The notes beneath the pieces were generated by a model. The model ran no database searches. It saw only the letters and a program-made list of their open reading frames with translations, and was not told the DNA's origin. This document shows, in pieces, positions 9,038-17,615 of a stretch of 64,000 nt of DNA (the stretch's first letter is position 1; every line of letters begins with the position of its first letter). Source of the DNA: a virus. A program made the position numbers and the translations under genes. The stretch covers positions 1-64,000 of the IMG/VR virus record IMGVR_UViG_3300036880_000015, one strand, 5' to 3'.

Positions 9038-9766
9038 TTACACCTCGCATCCTTCTAAGGGATGAATCCACTCTCCGGCAAGAATTGGAAGTCCTATACA
9101 TTGCGCCATAAGAGTGTTTCCTATCCTCTCCGCCATTTGATGGATTGTCGAATGCTCTGATTTTGTAACCACTTGGAGATTTTCTTTACGATTATCCCCT
9201 TTCTTTCCGTTTCTGTGATGAACAACCTCTTCTTTCGTCAAAGGTCTGCCTATCATTTTTTCAGCTATTACACAATGCTCCTGCCGCCATTTTCCATCTT
9301 CTGTTTTAACGCGCTTGTATCCTTTTGCGCTATCTCTCACGGTTCCAGAATCGTCACGATAATACGCAAACCAGCACTCTCGACTGCAAGTTATCTGGTT
9401 GATTTTCTTTCTAGGATTCGCCGGTAGGAATTCTTTCCCGCAAACAGCACATTTGGCGCGCGTCAATTCACGAGCTACGTTCCATCTGGCTTCTCTCTTC
9501 TCTCCCGCCACGTTGCAGCATCCCGGACTGCAATACTTACGAGTTGCATCCTTATGGGAGCGAAATGTTTTTTTGCATACAGGGCAAGTTTTTACCGCAA
9601 TATCTCCGACTCTCCCCAAGCGTAAAGCGCAGGAACAGGTACGGCTGCACGTCTTCTGATCGATCTTCTTCTTGCTGACAAGAAAGACCTGTCCGCATGA
9701 CGGGCAGGTCTTCTCGATGGTCTTTTGTCTCGAAGGGCAGTTGGCGAAAATGGAGGCGGAAGTCAT
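9038..9766 (-). CDS. HNH homing endonuclease with zinc ribbons
   Basis: About 242 residues from ATG 9766 (a TTG at 9811 is the alternative). Three or four zinc-ribbon repeats of the CPxCGxxF type (residues about 17-120) precede an HNH nuclease core with VVHHRNGKKGDNRKENLQVV. The gene interrupts the structural cluster and is visibly richer in A+T than its neighbours, as expected for a recently acquired free-standing homing endonuclease. It likely nicks or cuts phage DNA lacking the insertion. Confidence 0.85.
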   Translation of the reverse strand: MTSASIFANCPSRQKTIEKTCPSCGQVFLVSKKKIDQKTCSRTCSCALRLGRVGDIAVKTCPVCKKTFRSHKDATRKYCSPGCCNVAGEKREARWNVARELTRAKCAVCGKEFLPANPRKKINQITCSRECWFAYYRDDSGTVRDSAKGYKRVKTEDGKWRQEHCVIAEKMIGRPLTKEEVVHHRNGKKGDNRKENLQVVTKSEHSTIHQMAERIGNTLMAQCIGLPILAGEWIHPLEGCEV

Positions 9767-9851
9767 AATCGAATTGTACTCCCGCCTCACCTCGATATGG
9801 AAGCCTTTCAAGGGGAGGGATCTGTGACCCCGCCCCTCTTTGGTTGATGCC

Positions 9852-11072
9852 TTACATTCCGCCGTTCAGGAAGCTCGCGAACCAGGTGCAGGCACTCAGA
9901 TCGGTTCCGGGCGATACCTGCGGGAAACCAGTCGGGTTGCCGGTAACCATCAAAGCGGCCGTGCCAGAATCGGCGGCGGTGGTGAATCCCGCATTGATGT
10001 GGTTCGAGACGAACAGCTTGCCTGTCAGGGAAGCCGCATTGACCACCAACTGATCGCCGTTGACTCCGGCTCCGTTGGTCAATCCCTGAATCACAACGAT
10101 GTTTCCGGGGACCAGGCTGTTGAGTGCGGTCAGCGTTACCACGCCCGCCGTACCCGCCGAGTTCGCGGTCGCAAGAGAGTTGGAAATCGCAAACGCCGTT
10201 CCCACTGTTACGGGAGCGCCGCCGGAGGTGACCAGCAACTTGGCCGTGCCGACATCTGCTCCGGTCAAGAACGAAGATCCCGTCCAGTTCGCGGTGAACT
10301 GCGTGGCCGAAGCGGTGAGAATCTGAGCGATGACGCCGTTGGCCGCCGCGCCGTTGGTCAGGCCTTGGATGACAACGAACTGGCCGGGGGTAAAACTGTT
10401 GGCGCAAGTCATGGTCAACAGGCTGGCGGTAGCCAGCGAGTTGGTGATGGCTGCCGACGTGCCCGTGGTCAAAAGATTGCCGGGGCCGGCCTGGACGAGC
10501 TGATAGGTTCCTGTGGTGTCAGCCGTCGCGGCGGTGATGTTCGCTGTCGGATAGTTGGCCGTGAATCCCGTGGCGGAGGCCGTTGCCACCTGGACGATGT
10601 GGCCATTCAGCGCGCCACCAGCGGTGAAGCTCTGGAGGTACACGAACTGGCCAGCAACCAGATTGTTGGCGATGGCCACCGTGATGACGTTTGATGCCAC
10701 GCCAATCGTAGTGGACTTCGCAGCGGACACGGTGCCAAGGCCAAGCGGGATGCCAGCGCCGACGCCAAGCAAACCGACCTGCATGGTCACGGTCGTAGCC
10801 GGAGAGGGAGTCGCGCCGAAAGAACCAGCCGGGAGGATGAAGTCGGCCATGTAGGCAGCCGCGGCAGCGTTCTCCCCTATCTGGTCTACTCCGTAGGTGA
10901 ACTCCGCACCAAAGTTTCCGATGACAGTCGTGCTGGTTGTCAGGGCTCCTGGAATAACGTAGCCTCCAGACGGATAATCCGAAGCGGCGGGCTGCGCCTG
11001 AAAAATCGTGCTTACCTGAGAAACGCCGACATTCTGCGTGCTGTCAGGAACTTTTGTGAGCGTCAAAGACAT
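9852..11072 (-). CDS. virion surface protein with three internal repeats
   Basis: 406 residues. Three related blocks of about 75-85 residues (about 120-195, 206-282, 294-378) share the pattern NSLATA, PGQFVVIQGLTNGA, NG, ASAT, FTANW, then TGTA. The repeats look like beta-sandwich domains. The N-terminal 110 residues differ and may anchor it to the particle. It lies between the capsid gene and the adaptors, so it is a candidate decoration or tail-surface protein. Confidence 0.7.
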   Translation of the reverse strand: MSLTLTKVPDSTQNVGVSQVSTIFQAQPAASDYPSGGYVIPGALTTSTTVIGNFGAEFTYGVDQIGENAAAAAYMADFILPAGSFGATPSPATTVTMQVGLLGVGAGIPLGLGTVSAAKSTTIGVASNVITVAIANNLVAGQFVYLQSFTAGGALNGHIVQVATASATGFTANYPTANITAATADTTGTYQLVQAGPGNLLTTGTSAAITNSLATASLLTMTCANSFTPGQFVVIQGLTNGAAANGVIAQILTASATQFTANWTGSSFLTGADVGTAKLLVTSGGAPVTVGTAFAISNSLATANSAGTAGVVTLTALNSLVPGNIVVIQGLTNGAGVNGDQLVVNAASLTGKLFVSNHINAGFTTAADSGTAALMVTGNPTGFPQVSPGTDLSACTWFASFLNGGM

Positions 11073-11123
11073 GGCTGCTCCTTGGTTGCATCCCGCGCAT
11101 CACTCCGACGCGCGGGTTTCCGA

Positions 11124-11780
11124 TTAGAAAGTGGGATCGCAGTTGATCCAGATGTCGGCGGTTACGTTTGCGGTGACAGCCGACAGGGCGAGCGCGAGTT
11201 TCGAGCAGAGCGGAGCCGAGCCGGACGCCGTGCGCGTCACGATGAAGTTGCCCGAAGCGCCAATCAGCGCGTCGCCAACTGCTGTCGACGCACACACTGC
11301 CGCTGCCGGCAAGAATCCTTTGGTTGCGATGAAGCAGAAATTGCCGTTCAAAGCCGTGGTGGCCGCTGCGCCGGTCTTGCTGAGGGCGGTGAAGTTCGGC
11401 AACAGCCATCCGGCCAGTGAGTTCAGGTTGCCGGTGGCTGCCGGGTTGCCTTCGGAGAAGGTGCCGGTGACGGTCGTGTACGTCTCGTCTGTCCAGTAGA
11501 CAGGGGCGGGATACGCGAGCATGGCCGCGGCGGTCGACGAGTTGTAGCGCACATAGCGCACGATCAGCGGAGCGCCGTACCCGTTGCCGCCGTACAGCAT
11601 GGTCGGACCCTCGGATGCGCCCGGCGAAAGCAGATACGCCGCGCCGATGGGATTCTGCGCACCATTCGGCCAGCTTGGCGAGTTGACCGGAGGCTGAGTC
11701 GTGATCGTCGACGCATATGTGTCGATCGCGGTGTACAGGTTGCCAGTTGTGATGATCGGAAATTCTGTTCCGAGAGCCAT
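11124..11780 (-). CDS. structural hypothetical protein beside the capsid gene
   Basis: 218 residues from MALGTEFP. This start has GGAGG 6 bases upstream, so the longer frame from 11834 is not used. Beta-rich and Ala/Thr-rich with ATKGFLPA shared with the protein at 6559-7134. The ending INCDPTF suggests a regular beta domain. Lying directly after the major capsid gene, it may be a head decoration or completion protein. Confidence 0.65.
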   Translation of the reverse strand: MALGTEFPIITTGNLYTAIDTYASTITTQPPVNSPSWPNGAQNPIGAAYLLSPGASEGPTMLYGGNGYGAPLIVRYVRYNSSTAAAMLAYPAPVYWTDETYTTVTGTFSEGNPAATGNLNSLAGWLLPNFTALSKTGAAATTALNGNFCFIATKGFLPAAAVCASTAVGDALIGASGNFIVTRTASGSAPLCSKLALALSAVTANVTADIWINCDPTF

Positions 11781-11855
11781 GTGAAGCCTCCAGCGCCGTT
11801 GCGCCATTGCAAAATTCTTGTGGGCGGGAATCACCCCGCCCCGTTCAAACCACTA

Positions 11856-12830
11856 CTAGCCCGTCACCCCGGACAAAATGAAGCCCAGCCGCGGAGCGCT
11901 AACCACGATGTTGCCGCCGAAGCAGAGCTGGCCGGCGGAGTCAACCGAGTTCGGCAGTTCCTTGAACCCGGTGAACCCGAAGCCGAACAACTCGTGGTCC
12001 GAGATGTGGACGTTCATGAAGTCGGTGTTCATGCCGAAAACGTAGCCGCTGGGCACGTACTGGTCGACCACGAGCCGCTGGTTGTTGAACCGGATGGCCG
12101 TGAAGCCGATGTTTTGCGCCTGGTCGACCATGATGTTGTCGTTGACGCGCTGCGCCGGGACCAGCTTGTTGTAGAGCTGGTTGTAGATCGACTGCGTGGT
12201 CGCGATCAGGTTCGGTTGGCGATTGCCAAAGGTGCCCTGGCCGTAGGCCTTCTGCAGTGCGGTGATCGACAGCGGCCCACCGACATTCTGGTAGTAGCCG
12301 TTGATGCCGGTCGAGGCGCCCGAGCCGATAGCCGCGCGCGGCAAGCCGCCGTAGGTCGGATAGTTGGTGCCGTCATCGTACCCGGCGAGCAGGCCGTCCA
12401 ACGCAATCTGCGAGGACACGGTTCCCTGGCCGTCGTTGTAGATGTCGATTGCCAACGCTTGAGCCAGTGCCTGCGAGCCGTTGATCATCTTCTCTTCGAC
12501 GAAGCTCATCACCGCGTTGTTGCCCATGTTGATCGGCAACTGCGTGCCTTGGAGGGTCACGTTCGCGTAGTAGAACTTCACCGCGAAGGTCATCGCCGTG
12601 TCCGTTTGGACATAGGAGATGTCGAAGGTGGAGCCTGGGGCGAACGGACCAGCCTTCAGCGGCGCATACTGGATGGGCTGCTGAATGTAGAGGCCACCCG
12701 GAAAGGGCTTGACTGTATCGCCCTTGAAGATTTGAACGAAAACTGGAGATACCTTGTAATACTCGTCCACGATCTCGGGGACAATCTCCTGCTTCGTTAC
12801 TGCGCTGATGTCATTGATGTTAAGCGCCAT
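11856..12830 (-). CDS. major capsid protein
   Basis: 324 residues (MALNIND). It directly follows the scaffold-like gene, the standard order. The opening SAVTKQEIVPEIVDEYYKVS and central EEKMINGSQALAQALAIDI helix look like HK97-fold capsid proteins: a helical N-arm, a long spine helix, then a beta-rich A-domain (QNIGFTAIRFNNQRLVVD). Length is normal for the fold. Subfamily cannot be set without a search. Confidence 0.85.
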   Translation of the reverse strand: MALNINDISAVTKQEIVPEIVDEYYKVSPVFVQIFKGDTVKPFPGGLYIQQPIQYAPLKAGPFAPGSTFDISYVQTDTAMTFAVKFYYANVTLQGTQLPINMGNNAVMSFVEEKMINGSQALAQALAIDIYNDGQGTVSSQIALDGLLAGYDDGTNYPTYGGLPRAAIGSGASTGINGYYQNVGGPLSITALQKAYGQGTFGNRQPNLIATTQSIYNQLYNKLVPAQRVNDNIMVDQAQNIGFTAIRFNNQRLVVDQYVPSGYVFGMNTDFMNVHISDHELFGFGFTGFKELPNSVDSAGQLCFGGNIVVSAPRLGFILSGVTG

Positions 12831-12862
12831 CACTGGCCTCCGTGGTTAAAGTTTGTTGAGTC

Positions 12863-13579
12863 CTAGCTCGCCATTTCAACTTGGCGGGCTTGAATCCTGT
12901 CGAGTGCTGCTGCCGCGCGCCCCGCGCCGGTCGCTGGAGCACCATCCGCGCCGGTCTTGCCGCGGTTGATGAACATTCGGATGTTGCTGTTGGTCGCCGG
13001 CGGCGGAGTGGTTCCCGGTACGCCTGCGGATCCAGACCTTGCCTTCACGCGCTTCTCGACTTCTGTTTCGATGGTGCGCTCTGTCACAACCGGCGCCACG
13101 TAGTCGTTGTATGCGTCGGTGATCGAACGATACCCGCGCGCCTTGCTTTCCGGCTTCTCCAAGAACGTATTGAACTCGGCGGAGTCGAACGGCTTGCCAG
13201 TCTCGCGCTCATGGCGGCCGTAAATACGGTTCAACTCATCGGCCCGCTGAATCGAAATCTTCACAGCGCTGTTGACTAGCTCGTCGCCGCGCGTCTTCAC
13301 CACGTCGGCAATCCGAGCATCAACCGTCTCGTTGATTTTGCCGAGTTTTGCGTCGAGCATCCGATCGATCGCACTCAAATCGAACTGCCCAGCGGCGGGC
13401 GGCGGTGTGCTGCGCGCCGGAGGCGGATCGACCACTGCAGCCACTGGCGGCTCATCGCCGTCATAGTAACTGACCAACTCTTCGCCACGGGCAAGGCGAG
13501 TCGCCACCGCGCTGTTGCCCTGAATCTTCGCGAATTCTGCCGGGCTCAAAAGCCCTTTCAAATCGTCGAGCAATGCCAT
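12863..13579 (-). CDS. putative scaffolding protein
   Basis: 238 residues, Ala/Glu/Lys/Pro-rich. It has a short helix (LSPAEFAKIQGNS), a Pro-rich linker (residues about 45-65), a long helical middle (residues about 68-120) and a basic end. Composition and the place immediately before the major capsid gene fit an assembly scaffold. No protease motif is seen. Confidence 0.7.
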   Translation of the reverse strand: MALLDDLKGLLSPAEFAKIQGNSAVATRLARGEELVSYYDGDEPPVAAVVDPPPARSTPPPAAGQFDLSAIDRMLDAKLGKINETVDARIADVVKTRGDELVNSAVKISIQRADELNRIYGRHERETGKPFDSAEFNTFLEKPESKARGYRSITDAYNDYVAPVVTERTIETEVEKRVKARSGSAGVPGTTPPPATNSNIRMFINRGKTGADGAPATGAGRAAAALDRIQARQVEMAS

Positions 13580-13596
13580 ACACTACTCCCTTCGCA

Positions 13597-13971
13597 CTAA
13601 GCTGCGTGCGACTCGTCTGTTTGGGATGGTGGAGGTGATGGAGGCCCGCCAGCCGGCGGCTCCGGTGGTGCTGATTCTGCCGGCTTATCGTCGCCGGAAT
13701 CCAAGTCTTTCGGATCTTTCTTCAAACCTTGGACAACCAGAACTTTGATGTCTTCCTTGATCTTGTCGATGCCAGGCTTCAGTTCCTTTTTGAGCTTCGA
13801 CATCTTGCTCAGGACACGGTACACGCCCGTCAACCCCTTCATCAACTCCTCGTCCGCATCCGGTTCGCCGCCGGGCTTCTTTTGGGGAGGTCCACCCGCC
13901 GCAGCATCCCCGCCCGCAGGCAGGTTGTCGTAGAAATTCGGAGGGGCGGCTGTGGGGGCTGGCATTGGCAT
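13597..13971 (-). CDS. proline-rich hypothetical protein
   Basis: 124 residues. Proline-rich ends flank a lysine-rich helical core (LSKMSKLKKELKPGIDKIKED). Resembles the small linker or scaffold-associated proteins between portal and scaffold genes. Function not recognised. Confidence 0.6.
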   Translation of the reverse strand: MPMPAPTAAPPNFYDNLPAGGDAAAGGPPQKKPGGEPDADEELMKGLTGVYRVLSKMSKLKKELKPGIDKIKEDIKVLVVQGLKKDPKDLDSGDDKPAESAPPEPPAGGPPSPPPSQTDESHAA

Positions 13972-13974
13972 GGC

Positions 13975-14160
13975 TTAGTTACTCTTTCCGCGACCGTTTA
14001 CCGGGTTGCCGGTTTTGACATTGACACTGTAGCCGCGCGACGGAATCGGTTCGCCGTCGTGGATCGTATGGCCGAAGAGCGCGATCTTGCCGCCGGTCAT
14101 CTTGGGGGCCGTCACGGTCGGGCCAAAGGTCTCTTCGCTGACGCGATCATTCTTTGCCAT
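13975..14160 (-). CDS. 61-residue hypothetical protein
   Basis: Starts MAKNDRVSEE at ATG 14160 with AGGAG 6 bases upstream. Short, Gly-rich with a beta-like end (PSRGYSVNVKTGNPVNGRGK). Member of the structural operon, 4 bases before the next gene. Not recognised. Confidence 0.65.
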   Translation of the reverse strand: MAKNDRVSEETFGPTVTAPKMTGGKIALFGHTIHDGEPIPSRGYSVNVKTGNPVNGRGKSN

Positions 14161-14237
14161 GGGAATACTCCTGGGTGGTGGGGGCCGGCGCACCGGCCCC
14201 AGTTCACTGTTGTGGTTGGTGCTTGACTACGCGAGAA

Positions 14238-14309
14238 CTACTTCTCGCGCTTGGAGCCGCGATGAGCCTTCCGCGACTTGTGTCCGCGCTTGTGACCTTT
14301 GCGAGCCAT
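14238..14309 (-). CDS. 23-residue Lys/Arg/His-rich peptide
   Basis: A tiny frame with a perfect AAAGGAGG ribosome site 7 bases before ATG 14309. Thirteen of 23 residues are Lys, Arg or His (KGHKRGHKSRKAHRG). It resembles short DNA-condensing peptides and is a counterpart of the basic proteins at 7494-7661 and 41431-41625. Its ribosome site is the main evidence that it is translated. Confidence 0.55.
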   Translation of the reverse strand: MARKGHKRGHKSRKAHRGSKREK

Positions 14310-14459
14310 AGGCGTCCTCCTTTTCTGGAGCGGTTTTTTTACGTGGCCTTCACCACGGTCAAGCAAGATGTTGCCATCAAGCCTTCGATGCCAATATCGC
14401 ACCACCGAGGAGGTTCCAGTCCCGCCTTGCGTCGCAAAATTTGAGGGAAAATTACAGAT

Positions 14460-14489
14460 TTGCAACAATGCGCTACAATGCGCTACTAT
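14460..14489 (+). promoter_or_regulatory. sigma70-like promoter, leaderless start
   Basis: -35 TTGCAA (14460-14465), 18-base spacer, -10 TACTAT (14484-14489). The ATG at 14496 is 6 bases after the -10, which predicts a transcript starting at the start codon. The spacer is almost entirely a tandem repeat. Confidence 0.6.
14465..14484 (+). repeat. tandem 10-base repeat, probable operator
   Basis: ACAATGCGCT occurs twice head to tail with no mismatch. The repeat length equals about one helical turn and lies between the -35 and -10 boxes, so a protein bound there would block transcription. The helix-turn-helix protein just downstream is the obvious candidate. Confidence 0.55.
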
Positions 14490-14495
14490 TCGTGC

Positions 14496-14678
14496 ATGGG
14501 AAACTTTTACCTCTCACCCACGCAGGTTGCATCCAAACTCCACGTTGGGGTCGAATCGATTCGCCGCTATTTGAGATCAGGTGAATTGGTTGGGGTTCAT
14601 GTCAGCCGAAAATGCTGGCGCATCTCCGATGACGACCTGAATGAGTTTTTAAAGAAACGGAAGATGATGAGGCTGTAA
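14496..14678 (+). CDS. small helix-turn-helix DNA-binding protein
   Basis: 60 residues from MGNFYLSPTQVA, a typical MerR/excisionase-type (HTH_17) domain: LSPTQVASKLHVGVESIRRYLRSG is recognition helix plus wing, then VSRKCWRISDDDLNEFLK. No ribosome site precedes ATG 14496, which is 6 bases from the -10 box. It reads against the surrounding structural operon and abuts the methyltransferase gene (TAA directly followed by ATG). Likely an autoregulator of the pair. Confidence 0.75.
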   Translation: MGNFYLSPTQVASKLHVGVESIRRYLRSGELVGVHVSRKCWRISDDDLNEFLKKRKMMRL

Positions 14679-15245
14679 ATGAATAGTGTTGTTGAAATGT
14701 CGTCAGCAGAAGCAGTGGAAGGACTTCTATCTTTAGTCAATGCGCAAGAGCCGATCCTTGATGCTACTTATGGCAGTGGGGATTTTTGGCGCGGGTCTGC
14801 GCGTACGGTCATTGGCTGCGACGTTGATCCTCTTCGAGCCAGGGATAAGGTTGCCGATTTCCGTGCGCTACCTTTCACGGACGGAGAATACCCGACCGTA
14901 GTTTACGATCCTCCGTTTCACCCTTACGTTGGCAGCATTGAAGAGGGCCAGTTTAAGGGGATGGGGCAGAATGACAAGGAGCTACGCACACAGTTCGATG
15001 CGGGGTTACGGGAGTGTTGGCGAGTGAGTTCCCGGCATCTACTCCTTAAATGCCAAGGATTTGTTCATAATCACACGCCGCAATGGATGCCGCTTTGGGC
15101 TGTGGTAATCTGCGGAGAACCGTTCGAGTGGTTAATCGTGGCAAGAGATCACAAGATTATCAGCGGACGGTGGAAGAATACTTTCTCGCTGCGTCGCAAC
15201 CATGCAGATTATTTGATATTTGACAAAAAAGGGAACAAGCGGTGA
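14679..15245 (+). CDS. DNA methyltransferase (compact, class not set)
   Basis: 188 residues. Motif I is DATYGSGDF (28-36), followed by the acidic CDVD, and the catalytic motif IV is DPPF (77-80). This is typical of N4-cytosine or N6-adenine enzymes that use S-adenosylmethionine. No obvious target-recognition domain exists. It forms a two-gene cassette with the upstream helix-turn-helix gene and is convergent with the portal gene (16 bases apart). Probably protects phage DNA or acts as a host-affecting moron. Confidence 0.75.
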   Translation: MNSVVEMSSAEAVEGLLSLVNAQEPILDATYGSGDFWRGSARTVIGCDVDPLRARDKVADFRALPFTDGEYPTVVYDPPFHPYVGSIEEGQFKGMGQNDKELRTQFDAGLRECWRVSSRHLLLKCQGFVHNHTPQWMPLWAVVICGEPFEWLIVARDHKIISGRWKNTFSLRRNHADYLIFDKKGNKR

Positions 15246-15261
15246 ATTGAGAGTCGCAGCC

Positions 15262-17052
15262 CTACTTCTTCCCGTGTGGATGCTGCATCGCGCCCGCCGC
15301 GCCGGCCATCGCAATCTTCTCTGCGGCCTCTTCTTTGAGCTCGGCTTCAATCTTCTCTGCGTCAGCTTTTGGCACGCCGAGCTTGCGATAAAGGCCTTTG
15401 CGAGACAAGTCTCCGAACTTGCGCATGACGAACGCCACCTGCACCTCGTCCTGTTTCTCGATAGCCAGTAGACTGCCCTTGCGAATCGAGAAGATCGCCT
15501 GGCGGACGAACTCTTCCGGCTCCATTCCCTTTTCCAGCCACTGCCCGTAGAGCGGCTCGAAGTCCGCGTCCGTCAATCCCTTGACGCCGAATTTCTTGAT
15601 GCGGCTCTTGGAGGTCTCGAACTGCATTTTGTTGGCTGTGACCATCGTGCCGACATCAGTGAGAAAACTGTGCAGGCCGCGGCCCATGAAGCGAATCGGA
15701 ATGGACCGGGAGTTCATGATCATCTCCAGCGAGTCGCCGCCGGGAACTTGCTTCTTCTGCGCCACCTGGTTGATGGCCGCCGCTCCCGAGGTCATGTCCT
15801 GCTCTTTTTCCACATCCTGCTTCATTTGGAGGACGTAGGCCGGCAACTCAGGCGGCTTCGGGAACTCAGGAGACTTCGGCGCATTGTTGTTGTACATGAT
15901 CTTGCCGCCGGGCGCGCCAGGATCCATCGAATCCCAAACTGACTGCGCAAACGCCGCCTTCGGCGCCACCATGCGCGGCTCGATCGCCGCCCGGATCATA
16001 TCCATGATCCCGCCGTTGATCCGGTTCACGATGTCGCTCATCATGGCGATCGGCTCCAAAGGTGACGCGCCATTAGGCGACCATGGAACCCGAATCAGCC
16101 GGAGCTTGGCGAAGGGATACATCGCGTGCCAGTAGGGATTCGGACCATCCTGCAGGAGCTTGCCGCCGGCCGCGATAACGAACCTGCCGCGGGGATACCA
16201 GAGGCAACCGGGTTCAACCATGTACGACCAGTTGTAATTGGCGTCGCCGACCCGCTTTGTCTCGCCGGTTTCGTTTTTTGCCCCATCTTTGAACCAAAAT
16301 TGCTTAAGCATGGCCTTGGGATAGCGCGACCGCTTCCCGTCAGCCTGCTTTTTGCCGAGCAACTTTTTGAGCGCCGGGTTCAGCCGGACCCACGAGGCTT
16401 CGGACATCTTGCCGGGCCTGGACATATCCCCGGTTGGCTCATTGCCTTCGAGATCCGGGTGTACATCGTTGGCCAAGTCTCCGTAGGCGCGTTTCAGGGT
16501 TTCGATGGTCACAGGCCAGCGCGCGATAACGCATTCATCGTCCTGGATACGGCTGCCCGCGCCAATCGTCATCACGTTGAGCGGGCCAAGCGGCATGAAC
16601 TCGCAATCGCCCATTCCGTTGTTGAGCGCGGAGTTCCACTGGATTTTGGCGTAGCCCGTGTGGAGAAGTGCCCACATCACCGCCTGGGTCAGCTCCGCCT
16701 CGAAGTCGGTGAATCGCGCCCACATCCCGATCATCTCGTTGAGTAGGTCTTGAAGTTTAGTAAACTCCTCATCCTCGTTAGCGAATTTGACCTGGAAGTC
16801 GGGTTCGATGTCAGTAAGCAGGCCGGCCATCTCAACGAATTGCCGAAAGAGGCGGTTGACCGTGGGGCGGGAGCGTCCAAACCGGGACTTCGCGTTCCAC
16901 TGCTGGCCGGAGATGTAGTCGATGAGCCGGGAGGTCAGACGGATCTCGCGGGAGTCCGCAAGTTCGCGCTCTCCCTCTTCGTAAACGGCATCTGCCCAAG
17001 CGAGAACATCCCGCTCCAGCGCCTTTTCCGGTCTCTCTTTGAAGTCAGCCAT
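15262..17052 (-). CDS. portal protein
   Basis: 596 residues from MADFKERPEK (a TTG at 17076 is possible). Features of P22-like portals: DYISGQQW near residue 50, RPTVNRLFRQFVEMAGLL, then WALLHTGYAKIQWN and PLGPLNVMTIG. The clip/stem region is helical, and the C-terminus is Ala/Glu/Lys-rich. It forms the twelve-fold DNA channel between terminase and adaptors. Synteny with the large terminase upstream is strong support. Confidence 0.9.
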   Translation of the reverse strand: MADFKERPEKALERDVLAWADAVYEEGERELADSREIRLTSRLIDYISGQQWNAKSRFGRSRPTVNRLFRQFVEMAGLLTDIEPDFQVKFANEDEEFTKLQDLLNEMIGMWARFTDFEAELTQAVMWALLHTGYAKIQWNSALNNGMGDCEFMPLGPLNVMTIGAGSRIQDDECVIARWPVTIETLKRAYGDLANDVHPDLEGNEPTGDMSRPGKMSEASWVRLNPALKKLLGKKQADGKRSRYPKAMLKQFWFKDGAKNETGETKRVGDANYNWSYMVEPGCLWYPRGRFVIAAGGKLLQDGPNPYWHAMYPFAKLRLIRVPWSPNGASPLEPIAMMSDIVNRINGGIMDMIRAAIEPRMVAPKAAFAQSVWDSMDPGAPGGKIMYNNNAPKSPEFPKPPELPAYVLQMKQDVEKEQDMTSGAAAINQVAQKKQVPGGDSLEMIMNSRSIPIRFMGRGLHSFLTDVGTMVTANKMQFETSKSRIKKFGVKGLTDADFEPLYGQWLEKGMEPEEFVRQAIFSIRKGSLLAIEKQDEVQVAFVMRKFGDLSRKGLYRKLGVPKADAEKIEAELKEEAAEKIAMAGAAGAMQHPHGKK

Positions 17053-17117
17053 CGCGGAAAGTTTACCTGATGCCAAGGGTTTCGGTGAGAACTTGCGGGG
17101 ATATTTTCCTGAGTTGG

Positions 17118-17606
17118 CTATTCAGTATGAGCCAGAGCCCCGGCGATGCGCGTCTCCCACTTGACGACCTCAGCGGTCAGATTTTCCACCTGGCCAGAGA
17201 GTTCGACGTTTAATTTGGCCGCAGCCACCATCTCGGCGCCGTTCTTCACGCCTAGCTTTCGCAGTTCGGCCGCCTGTGCGCCGTCGATCAGAACCGGCTC
17301 GCCGGCCATGCAGCACCGGATGAGAGAGGCTATTGTCGGATGGAAGCGCTCGCCCAGCGCCTCTTTCGCTCTCATCAGAACTTCCTGGTTCACCCAGACC
17401 TCGGCTTTTACGTCGCCGGCCCCCGCCGCAAACCGGACCTCGGTCTTCATCATGTCCGGCTTCATCGCCCAGAACTGCGCGTGGCTGAGCCGGTGGCCCA
17501 TCAAGCAGAAGCAATCCCTGTTATCCCGCATCGCCTGGACCGCGGGGCTTCCATTGTTGCGGCACATCGGGCAGTACGCCCCGGTCACATTGTCGCCTGT
17601 CAGCAT
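17118..17606 (-). CDS. hypothetical protein with zinc site and helical end
   Basis: 162 residues between terminase and portal. CPMC and CFCLMGH form a likely N-terminal zinc site. AEVWVNQEVLMRAKEAL in the middle could be a ribbon-helix-helix strand and helix. The last 40 residues look coiled coil. Not recognised. Confidence 0.65.
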   Translation of the reverse strand: MLTGDNVTGAYCPMCRNNGSPAVQAMRDNRDCFCLMGHRLSHAQFWAMKPDMMKTEVRFAAGAGDVKAEVWVNQEVLMRAKEALGERFHPTIASLIRCCMAGEPVLIDGAQAAELRKLGVKNGAEMVAAAKLNVELSGQVENLTAEVVKWETRIAGALAHTE

Positions 17607-17615
17607 TCTCGTCTC

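Noticed and set aside
9840-10694. 284-residue plus-strand frame
   Set aside because: Antisense to the triple-repeat surface protein; no ribosome site.
11781-12866. 361-residue plus-strand frame
   Set aside because: Exactly antisense to the major capsid gene; sequence is rich in Arg, Val, Asp and His as expected for a shadow.
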